From an uncultured Bacillota bacterium (GTDB lineage Bacteria; Bacillota; Clostridia; Peptostreptococcales; Anaerovoracaceae), in assembly GCA_946408315.1 (NCBI GenBank), contig CAMJRV010000023.1:1-13830 (forward strand): a stretch of 13,830 nt of DNA, read 5' to 3'. How positions within the stretch are numbered: the first letter of the stretch is position 1; the number at the start of each line of letters is the position of its first letter. Below are positions 6,963 to 12,151 of the stretch, one piece after another. The notes below the pieces were generated by a model that searched no databases, was not told the origin of the DNA, and was given only the letters and a program-made list of their open reading frames with translations. A program made the position numbers and the translations under genes.

Positions 6963-7049
6963 TTAAATTCCGAGCAGTCCTCTGATTCCAAAACTAAGGA
7001 TAATCAATAAAGCAATAATTCCTATCACTTGAGACGGTCTTATCTTCAA
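6963..7049 (-). CDS. Putative 28-residue single-helix membrane microprotein
   Basis: A short frame of 28 codons plus TAA starts at a TTG (7049-7047) with AGGGGG seven bases upstream on the minus strand, a convincing ribosome binding site. The peptide begins LKIRPSQVIG and continues IIALLIILSFGIRGLLGI: a short basic head, one uninterrupted hydrophobic stretch of about 12 residues and an Arg/Gly tail, as expected of a small membrane protein. It starts 11 bases after the LemA stop and ends 37 bases before the deacetylase start, filling a gap that would otherwise be unusual in this compact operon. I recognise no family. The evidence is the RBS, spacing and composition; a chance frame cannot be excluded. 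Confidence 0.55.
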   Translation of the reverse strand: MKIRPSQVIGIIALLIILSFGIRGLLGI

Positions 7050-7060
7050 AATAGTTCCCC

Positions 7061-7600
7061 CTATTCTTTTTCGGCCTGTAATTTTTTCTGCCTGAGATGA
7101 ATTCCTTTCAGCGGAATCGCTCCCAGAATTGCCATCTGAAGACGGATGCTCGGCCTTTCCCGGTGTTCATTGTATAAATCGATGAAGTGGTTATACCGGC
7201 TGCTTTGAATGTCGATTTCTTCTTCCAGCTCAGTCAGATTATCGGAAAGCTCTTGAAACACCGCTTCGTTTCCGAGGGCCGGATATTCCCGGGCCAGCGC
7301 CAGCAGACGATCGAGCAGCGGCGTCACGTTTTCCGCCTGCTCGCTGATGACCTCCCTGTCGTCGGATTGGCAGTAGCCTCCCCCCAGTTCGTAGATCTCC
7401 GCAAGAAGATCTCCCGTCTCCAGGCCGCTTTGATCGGCCAGTTCCAAAAGATCCAGAATATACCGGGAACGCGTCTGCAGGAGCGCGTCTACCCGGATCC
7501 ACTGTTCCCGCGCATCCTTCTTGTATTTTTGCAGCTTGCCCATGGCAGCCTGCATCCAGGCCATAAATACCATGATAATCCCTAAAATAATATACAGCAT
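7061..7600 (-). CDS. LemA family membrane protein
   Basis: A 179-residue protein with an N-terminal membrane helix (residues 2-17) and an otherwise all-helical body. The layout matches the LemA family: EQWIRVDALLQTRSRYILDL (32-51, normally the W..V...L.RR.DLI.NLV segment), a mid helix ending LAREYPAL (102-109), FQELSDNLTELEEEI (115-129) and SRYNHFIDLYNE (134-145). LemA proteins are widespread, but their biochemical function is unclear. The C-terminal half keeps the family pattern, while the tail is basic. The frame begins at 7612, but the AAAAGG before that codon has no spacing, and ATGGAG six bases before the ATG at 7600 is better placed. It is the first gene of the run that continues with the microprotein, deacetylase, lipoprotein and YgjP genes. 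Confidence 0.85.
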   Translation of the reverse strand: MLYIILGIIMVFMAWMQAAMGKLQKYKKDAREQWIRVDALLQTRSRYILDLLELADQSGLETGDLLAEIYELGGGYCQSDDREVISEQAENVTPLLDRLLALAREYPALGNEAVFQELSDNLTELEEEIDIQSSRYNHFIDLYNEHRERPSIRLQMAILGAIPLKGIHLRQKKLQAEKE

Positions 7601-7669
7601 GCGGCACTCCATCCTTTTAATATTCTGTCCGAACGTTAACGCCGCCCGGCAGAACCGTATTTCTATTAA

Positions 7670-7698
7670 ATTTTATCATCTTTTACGCCGATTAGCGA
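7670..7698 (-). promoter_or_regulatory. Weak candidate promoter of the LemA operon
   Basis: An extended -10 element, TGATAAAAT on the minus strand (hexamer 7675-7670), lies 17 bases after TCGCTA (7698-7693), which matches the -35 consensus at only three positions. It is the best sigma-A-like site in the gap. A sporulation sigma factor would be an alternative given the GerMN gene, but I could not find a clear match. Confidence 0.3.
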
Positions 7699-7726
7699 GT
7701 GGTTTTTCTTCCCTCCCGCGGCGCAC

Positions 7727-7759
7727 AAAAAAACCCGCGCAGCTTCTGCTCCGCAGGTT
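7727..7759 (-). terminator. Intrinsic terminator of the LysM gene
   Basis: On the minus strand AACCTGCG (7759-7752) pairs with CGCGGGTT (7739-7732) with one wobble, with a short extra CAG/CTG pairing inside the loop. The stem is followed by seven Ts (7733-7727). It lies 18 bases downstream of the LysM stop codon, in the expected position, and separates that gene from the LemA operon. Confidence 0.85.
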
Positions 7760-7776
7760 TTCTCCCCACATCCTTT

Positions 7777-8523
7777 TTAGGTATACATCTGTTCAAAATC
7801 AGCCGCGATTGAACTGAGGATCTCCAATATTCTGACCGAATTGTTGATTGCCGACTGATAATCTCTTCTGTCCATCGACGTGCCGAGACTGTTCAGCACC
7901 TGGTCTAAATCCGCAACATCCTTCGCGTAATCCTGAAGCAGATCCGGCCTGATCTTCTGCCAGGTCGCCACAATCCGCTGATAATTCCTGCGGGCCTCAT
8001 CCCAGTCGTTCTGTTCGACATTCACGATGATCTGCCGTGCAAAGTACGCCATTCTGCGCACGTCTGTCGGTATGATCACGTTAAAATAGTCCAGCATGTT
8101 CGCAATGAGATAGGTAATCTGATTTGCTTGAGAAATTGCAGGAAACGTTCTTCGCTGCAGGATATTCTGTTCCAGAATCCTGATTGCCATATTCATTTCC
8201 CGGATCAGATTTCCGGGAACCTGGGCATCCTGAAGCATCGGAACCAGAGCGCTCATATCCGTCCTGATCGTATTGATCCTGTTGAAGGCGGTATCCCAGT
8301 CTCCCATGATGATATCTTCGATGATGTTGAGCGCGTTGGACTCAATTGCGCTCATCTGTGCCGGCACCGCAGGCAAATCCGGAATAATAACGGTTTGTCC
8401 CTCATAAATCAAATTTGGATTTTCAATTTGCGGGTTCGCCTTTATCAATTGTGCCAGGGGCACATTAAATTCTTTTGCAATTGAATATAATGTATCGTTC
8501 GGTTTTACTGTATACTGTCGCAT
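7777..8523 (-). CDS. LysM-domain protein with duplicated helical C-terminal region
   Basis: A 248-residue protein beginning directly with a LysM peptidoglycan-binding domain (residues 3-47, QYTVKPNDTLYSIAKEFNV through GQTVIIP) and having no signal peptide or membrane helix. In Clostridia, LysM proteins without signals are often spore-coat or mother-cell proteins, an inference here. After a Pro-rich linker (48-56), residues about 58-245 are all helical and contain two related units: one starts GDWDTAFNRI at 74, the other NDWDEARRNY at 172. They share DWD.A, the I.P.LQD region, an RR pair and a closing AI...I..L helix at a constant offset near 97 residues. The repeated unit is vaguely like DUF4363-type helical hairpins, but I do not assign it. 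A strong GGAGGGAG precedes the ATG, and the gene has its own predicted promoter and terminator, so it is a single-gene unit. Function unknown beyond probable glycan binding. Confidence 0.85.
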   Translation of the reverse strand: MRQYTVKPNDTLYSIAKEFNVPLAQLIKANPQIENPNLIYEGQTVIIPDLPAVPAQMSAIESNALNIIEDIIMGDWDTAFNRINTIRTDMSALVPMLQDAQVPGNLIREMNMAIRILEQNILQRRTFPAISQANQITYLIANMLDYFNVIIPTDVRRMAYFARQIIVNVEQNDWDEARRNYQRIVATWQKIRPDLLQDYAKDVADLDQVLNSLGTSMDRRDYQSAINNSVRILEILSSIAADFEQMYT

Positions 8524-8640
8524 AATTACTCCCTCCGGTATTTTATTTGCTATGGCGCCGACTTCTTAAACTGCGCTTCACTTTGCAGCCGAACAATTAA
8601 ATGTAAATGCGGTTAAGTGCGCAGGCCGACGCCTTAATCC

Positions 8641-8669
8641 ATAATATGTTTTATTTGCTTAATTGCCAC
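8641..8669 (-). promoter_or_regulatory. Candidate promoter of the LysM gene
   Basis: On the minus strand GTGGCA (8669-8664) and TATTAT (8646-8641) are 17 bases apart, matching the -35 and -10 consensus at four and five positions. The leader would be about 110 bases with no obvious structure. A sporulation-specific promoter could be used instead. Confidence 0.4.
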
Positions 8670-8672
8670 TGA

Positions 8673-8754
8673 CGGCAGCGAGCGAAGGAACATTCGTTTT
8701 TCAGGCCTGCCGCTTCCGATTTTCTGTCGAAAGCCCTCTTTTTTTCAGGCTTTC
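8673..8754. repeat. Nested inverted repeats in the LysM/171-aa divergent intergenic region
   Basis: The divergent gap holds CGGCAG (8673-8678) facing CTGCCG (8707-8712), with a small CGAA/TTCG pair inside. Next comes GAAAGCC (8729-8735) facing GGCTTTC (8748-8754) around a T-rich loop. The second pair ends eight bases before the predicted -35 element at 8762, a location typical of an activator or repressor site. No known ncRNA class is recognised. Confidence 0.45.
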
Positions 8755-8761
8755 AACGTAA

Positions 8762-8789
8762 TTGATCCCATAGGCGGCTATGCTATACT
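8762..8789 (+). promoter_or_regulatory. Predicted promoter of the 171-residue protein gene
   Basis: TTGATC (8762-8767), a 16-base spacer and TATACT (8784-8789) preceded by TG at the extended -10 position make a good sigma-A-type promoter. Transcription would begin near 8796, about 50 bases before the chosen ATG. A perfect TTGACA at 8804-8809 has no matching -10 downstream and instead lies in a small GGTTG/CAACC hairpin of the leader. Confidence 0.6.
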
Positions 8790-8845
8790 GTACTTATCCC
8801 GGGTTGACACACAACCGGCGGGAGCAAGGGGGGGATTGCTTTATT

Positions 8846-9361
8846 ATGAAGGGGAATTCATCGGCACACAATATGGGGGAGCTTCTTACCGTCTGCAGCA
8901 GAAGCATTGTCGAGCCGGATCTGGTCGTTGCGGAAGCCGCCCGGATCATCGAGGTCTTAAATGATCGCCGCCTGGAGCGGAAATACGTCGTCGAGGGATA
9001 TGAAACACTGTCTCTCATCGCGTCAAGCTTCTTTCGATGCGGCTATGATTCTTTTATCGAGCAGTATGCGGGCCGGACCGGGATCGATCATCGTTCCTCC
9101 GGCTTTTCCAACAAGGATGAGCTGATCAAGTATTGTGAATTCTGTGTTGACTACGGAGAGGAAAAGCTCAACAAGATCCGGGAGACCGCCATGTCCCGGC
9201 TGGAGATTGAAAACAGGATGACGAAGTACGATATCTTCAGCCTGAACAGGAGCCGGAATCCGTCCACAGTGCAGGACCAGGTTCTGGATTATATCAAACT
9301 GTCGCTCTTAGTCAACGCTTTAAAGGAATTCTTTAAAAAATATTACAAGGGGTTGAATTAA
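8846..9361 (+). CDS. Hypothetical helical protein, 171 residues
   Basis: I do not recognise this family. The predicted product is soluble, without signal peptide or membrane segment, and looks almost entirely helical, with a basic C-terminus (ALKEFFKKYYKGLN). Cysteines occur at positions 17, 65, 97 and 100, the last two as CEFC, but no further metal motif is visible. The start is the ATG at 8846; the purine-rich AAGGGGGGG lies about 11 bases upstream, somewhat far but usable. The frame is open back to 8780, but that part overlaps the predicted promoter and so cannot be translated from this transcript. It has its own promoter and a probable terminator and precedes two HDOD signalling genes on the same strand. 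A role linked to them is only suggested by position. Confidence 0.7.
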   Translation: MKGNSSAHNMGELLTVCSRSIVEPDLVVAEAARIIEVLNDRRLERKYVVEGYETLSLIASSFFRCGYDSFIEQYAGRTGIDHRSSGFSNKDELIKYCEFCVDYGEEKLNKIRETAMSRLEIENRMTKYDIFSLNRSRNPSTVQDQVLDYIKLSLLVNALKEFFKKYYKGLN

Positions 9362-9447
9362 TAGATTTTTCGCCAAATTTCTCTCTGATTTCACCGTATA
9401 AAACGAATTTATCCATATTTGCAGTCGAATATAGAAAAGAAGTCTAC

Positions 9448-9481
9448 ACTTCCTTTCAAAGCCTGACGGCCGGAAGTTTTT
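9448..9481 (+). terminator. Probable intrinsic terminator after the 171-residue protein gene
   Basis: ACTTCC (9448-9453) pairs with GGAAGT (9472-9477), with GCC/GGC pairing inside (9461-9463 with 9468-9470), and the stem runs into five Ts (9477-9481). It lies about 90 bases after the stop and just ahead of the next promoter. The internal loop makes it weaker than a textbook terminator. Confidence 0.55.
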
Positions 9482-9485
9482 GTCC

Positions 9486-9514
9486 TTGTCATGAATATTG
9501 CTTTGAATTATCAT
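9486..9514 (+). promoter_or_regulatory. Predicted sigma-A promoter of the REC-HDOD gene
   Basis: TTGTCA (9486-9491) and TATCAT (9509-9514) are separated by exactly 17 bases, each matching the consensus at five of six positions. Transcription would start near 9521, giving a leader of about 50 bases. Confidence 0.65.
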
Positions 9515-9569
9515 AAAAGCAGCTCATTGTCATCGCCATCAGCTCATGAACGGAAGGAAGTCAAGTGTA

Positions 9570-10745
9570 ATGAAAACAATCTTAGTCGTAGACCGCGATA
9601 ACCATAATCTGACTGCCATGTCGGAAGCATTCAGGCGCGCGGGTTATGGAGTCATAGCAACGGACAGAGGTCTTTCGGCCCTGGATATCCTGAACACCTT
9701 AGATATCGATCTGGTGATCAGCGATACGCAAATCTACCAGATGGATGGGTATGCGCTGCTTTCCAGAGTCAAGGATCAGCATCCGGAGACGGTCCGCATC
9801 ATCATGGGCAATTCCGGGGAAGAAGCTGCCACGTTTAAAGCAATCCTGCATAATGCCGCAAGGTTTAACATCATAAAGCCATGGAACAAAGAAAAACTGC
9901 TGGAATCCATCGGCCATATTTTCGAGACGGAGGAGCTTCTGAAGTCCAACGACCTGCTTCAGCTGATCAGCAGTGTGGAAACGCTGCCGACCATCGAAGC
10001 GAACTATCAGAAGATACTCAATATGATCGAACGGGATGCGAATCTCGGCGTGATCTCGGCGGAGATCGAGAAGGATTTCGCAATTTCGTCCAAGCTCCTT
10101 CAGATTGCCAACTCCGCTTATTACGGACTCCGGACCGGTTCCGTCAAGCATGCCGCCGTCTATCTCGGTCTGTGTAATCTGAAAAGCCTGATCTACTCCA
10201 CTTCGATCCTGAATTCACTCCATTCGATTTCCGAACAGGATCAGCGAAGAGTAAACAATCTCTGGACTCACTCTCTCATCACCAGCAAGCTTCTGCACTA
10301 TATCTACGAAGCTTTTCTGTGTAAAAAACTGCCTGAGGCGGCCTATTCTGCAGGCCTGCTTCATAATGTCGGCACGCTGATCCTTCTGCAAAACCGCATC
10401 GAAGACTATACCAAGGCGGCCAATAAAGCCCAGCCCAAAGACCTCAACATGCTGGAAATGGAGAGGGAAGCTTTTCATGTCACCCATCACGAGGCGGGAG
10501 GCTATCTGATAAGCTGCTGGAAACTGCCTTTCCCCATCGTCGAATCAGCCCTGTATCACCACATACCTCTTGACCCCCGCATCTTAAATAAAGAAATCGT
10601 CGCGGCGGTCCATCTGGCCCAGCACTATGCGTGGATGCTGACGAATCAGCCTGTCGTAACCGAATTCTTTCCCGAGACCTTCGAAATCCTGAACATCCCC
10701 GTAAGCGGGTTCGAAGCGGCTGTCAATTGGAAAAACTGGCTCTGA
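9570..10745 (+). CDS. REC-HDOD response regulator
   Basis: A cytosolic signalling protein of 391 residues: an N-terminal receiver domain (1-120) joined to an HDOD domain (about 128-335). The receiver has the phosphoacceptor Asp52 in VISDTQI and the conserved Lys103 in IIKPW. The acidic pair at its start reads VVDRD, so the second acidic position is Arg9, and the Thr/Ser switch region is GNSGEE with Ser82 the likely switch residue. The HDOD part shows LPTIEANYQKIL, KLLQIANSAYYGL, AVYLGLCNLKSLI, a degenerate GLLHNVG in which the HD aspartate is Asn266, and THHEAGGYLISCWKLP. HDOD proteins lack HD phosphohydrolase activity and usually serve as regulatory output or scaffold modules. The ATG at 9570 follows GGAAGGAAG; an in-frame ATG at 9546 has no ribosome binding site. 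No sensor kinase is nearby, so the partner is presumably encoded elsewhere. The EAL-HDOD gene follows after 92 bases. Confidence 0.93.
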   Translation: MKTILVVDRDNHNLTAMSEAFRRAGYGVIATDRGLSALDILNTLDIDLVISDTQIYQMDGYALLSRVKDQHPETVRIIMGNSGEEAATFKAILHNAARFNIIKPWNKEKLLESIGHIFETEELLKSNDLLQLISSVETLPTIEANYQKILNMIERDANLGVISAEIEKDFAISSKLLQIANSAYYGLRTGSVKHAAVYLGLCNLKSLIYSTSILNSLHSISEQDQRRVNNLWTHSLITSKLLHYIYEAFLCKKLPEAAYSAGLLHNVGTLILLQNRIEDYTKAANKAQPKDLNMLEMEREAFHVTHHEAGGYLISCWKLPFPIVESALYHHIPLDPRILNKEIVAAVHLAQHYAWMLTNQPVVTEFFPETFEILNIPVSGFEAAVNWKNWL

Positions 10746-10769
10746 TAGACCCGGCAATAAATGGGTATA

Positions 10770-10787
10770 TATGTTTCATAGAACATA
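10770..10787. promoter_or_regulatory. Palindrome between the two HDOD genes
   Basis: TATGTT and AACATA form perfect 6-bp arms around TCATAG, in the 92-base gap between REC-HDOD and EAL-HDOD. The form resembles an operator for a dimeric regulator and the arms are too AT-rich for a terminator. No good promoter was found beside it, so function is speculative. Confidence 0.3.
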
Positions 10788-10837
10788 CGAAAGCTTTTCA
10801 TTTGTTGAAATGCAGTCATTTTTAAAGGAGATGCGGA

Positions 10838-12052
10838 ATGGATGTTTATGTCGCTCGTCAGCCAATCTTTGATCGATATTCAAATTTGTCCGGCTACGAG
10901 CTGTTGTATAGAAGGAGTTCCAACAATTATTACGAGGGGACCGATCACAATGCAGCCACAGTGGAACTGCTCAGCAATTCTTTCCTCTCGATGAGTTTTA
11001 ACAAATTGATCGATGGAACGAGAGGTTTTATCAACTTCACGCAGGATTTGCTGCTCAATGAAGTCCCGCGATTGCTGCCGAAGGACAAGGTTGTCATTGA
11101 AATTCTGGAAAACGTGGAGGCGACCGAACCGGTCATCAATGTATGCCGGAAGCTGAAGGCGGACGGCTATACGATCGCTTTGGACGATTTCATATTTTCC
11201 AGAGCAGGCAGCGATTATACGCCGCTCGTGGAGCTGGCGGACATCATAAAGGTTGAGTTTCCTTCAACCGACCCGTCGGAACAGCAAAAGCTCATAAAAC
11301 GGTATAAAAATAAAAAGGTCTTTCTGGCGGAAAAGGTGGAAACCAGAGAAGAGTATAAGAGCGCGATCAAGATGGGATATGACCTGTTTCAGGGATATTT
11401 TTTCTGTACGCCCGTTCTGGTCAAGGCCAAGGACATCAGCACGGTCAATACCCATCTGATCAACATATTGGAAGAACTGAACCGGGACGAACCGGATTTC
11501 TTTTTTATCAGCGAGACGATCCAAAAAGACCTGGGCCTCTCCTACAAGGTTTTGAAAATGGCCAATTCCGTCTTCTTTGGCGGACAGAAGGCGATCACCT
11601 CCCTGCACCAGGCGATCGTCCGCCTGGGAATCCGGGAACTGCAGCGATGGATTTCCATGCTGCTCCTGAAGGAATTTTCCAACGATGAAAACCATGAGCT
11701 GGTCAAGATCTGCCTGCTGAGAGGAAGGCTCATGGCGCTCATGGCCCAGGAACTCCATAAAGGACATTTGGAAACGGACTACTTCTTTACGGGAATATTC
11801 TCCTCTATCGATGTGCTTCTGAGCGGCGATATCGACAGCATACTGGACACTCTTCCCATCTCCGAAGACGTTAAGGAGGCCCTGCTCGGCAGGGAAGGAC
11901 AACTGAAGCACTGCCTTGACGGAGTCCTCGCATATGAACGGTTTGACTTTAGTGACGCGAGGGAAAAAATGCTGGCGATGGGCCTGACCCTGGAACGATT
12001 CATGGATCTCTACATGGAAGCCCTCACATGGTTGAAAACTACCGATGGATAA
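10838..12052 (+). CDS. EAL-HDOD protein (YuxH-like), EAL domain probably catalytically degenerate
   Basis: A cytosolic two-domain signalling protein of 404 residues, the usual length for the YuxH/CdgJ-type family. The EAL part (1-200) corresponds to cyclic-di-GMP phosphodiesterases. Counterparts of catalytic residues remain: Glu21 (GYELLYR for the EALLR motif), Asn66 (FINFT), Glu88, Asp116/Asp117 (ALDDF), Lys138, Glu165/Glu168 (AEKVE) and Gln185 (FQGYFF). However, the loop-6 GTGYSSL segment after DDF is replaced by IFSRAGSDYT, and this loop matters for activity, so binding without hydrolysis is likely. The HDOD part (about 200-395) has LGLSYKVLKMANSVFFGG and AIVRLGIRELQRW, with FSSID where HD proteins carry HD. 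A textbook AAAGGAG lies seven bases before the ATG. It probably works with the upstream REC-HDOD protein in motility, surface or sporulation control. Confidence 0.93.
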   Translation: MDVYVARQPIFDRYSNLSGYELLYRRSSNNYYEGTDHNAATVELLSNSFLSMSFNKLIDGTRGFINFTQDLLLNEVPRLLPKDKVVIEILENVEATEPVINVCRKLKADGYTIALDDFIFSRAGSDYTPLVELADIIKVEFPSTDPSEQQKLIKRYKNKKVFLAEKVETREEYKSAIKMGYDLFQGYFFCTPVLVKAKDISTVNTHLINILEELNRDEPDFFFISETIQKDLGLSYKVLKMANSVFFGGQKAITSLHQAIVRLGIRELQRWISMLLLKEFSNDENHELVKICLLRGRLMALMAQELHKGHLETDYFFTGIFSSIDVLLSGDIDSILDTLPISEDVKEALLGREGQLKHCLDGVLAYERFDFSDAREKMLAMGLTLERFMDLYMEALTWLKTTDG

Positions 12053-12075
12053 AAAAGCGGCAATATCTTCTGCCG
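12051..12075 (-). terminator. Minus-strand intrinsic terminator for the metal ATPase gene
   Basis: On the minus strand CGGCA (12075-12071) and TGCCG (12062-12058) form a short stem that is followed by C and six Ts (12056-12051). It lies beyond the ATPase stop and just past the plus-strand terminator, and its T-run overlaps the stop codon of the EAL-HDOD gene. Confidence 0.5.
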
Positions 12076-12087
12076 GATAAACAAAGC

Positions 12088-12117
12088 GCCGGGTGCCTCT
12101 ACTTCAGGGCACCCGGC
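12088..12117 (+). terminator. Strong terminator hairpin after the EAL-HDOD gene, probably bidirectional
   Basis: A perfect 10-bp GC-rich stem, GCCGGGTGCC (12088-12097) with GGCACCCGGC (12108-12117), encloses a 10-base loop and is followed by TTTATT. It lies 35 bases after the EAL-HDOD stop. The reverse strand gives the same stem followed by GCTTTGTTT, so it may also stop transcription of the convergent ATPase gene. Confidence 0.8.
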
Positions 12118-12149
12118 TTTATTCAATCTCACGCTTTATTCAATCTCAC
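12116..12149. repeat. Perfect 17-bp tandem direct duplication
   Basis: GCTTTATTCAATCTCAC occurs twice back to back (12116-12132 and 12133-12149), between the terminator stem and the ATPase stop codon. The first copy begins in the last two bases of the stem and includes its T-rich tail. It looks like a recent slippage duplication. Confidence 0.85.
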
Positions 12150-12151
12150 TC

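Noticed and set aside
8551..8636. Imperfect direct repeat of GCCGAC and CTTAA elements
   Set aside because: Only about 11 of 13 positions match, it occurs twice, and no link to a known element is visible.
8804..8809. Perfect TTGACA as a -35 element
   Set aside because: There is no -10-like sequence 16-18 bases downstream (the region is G-rich), and it lies within the predicted leader of the 171-residue gene.
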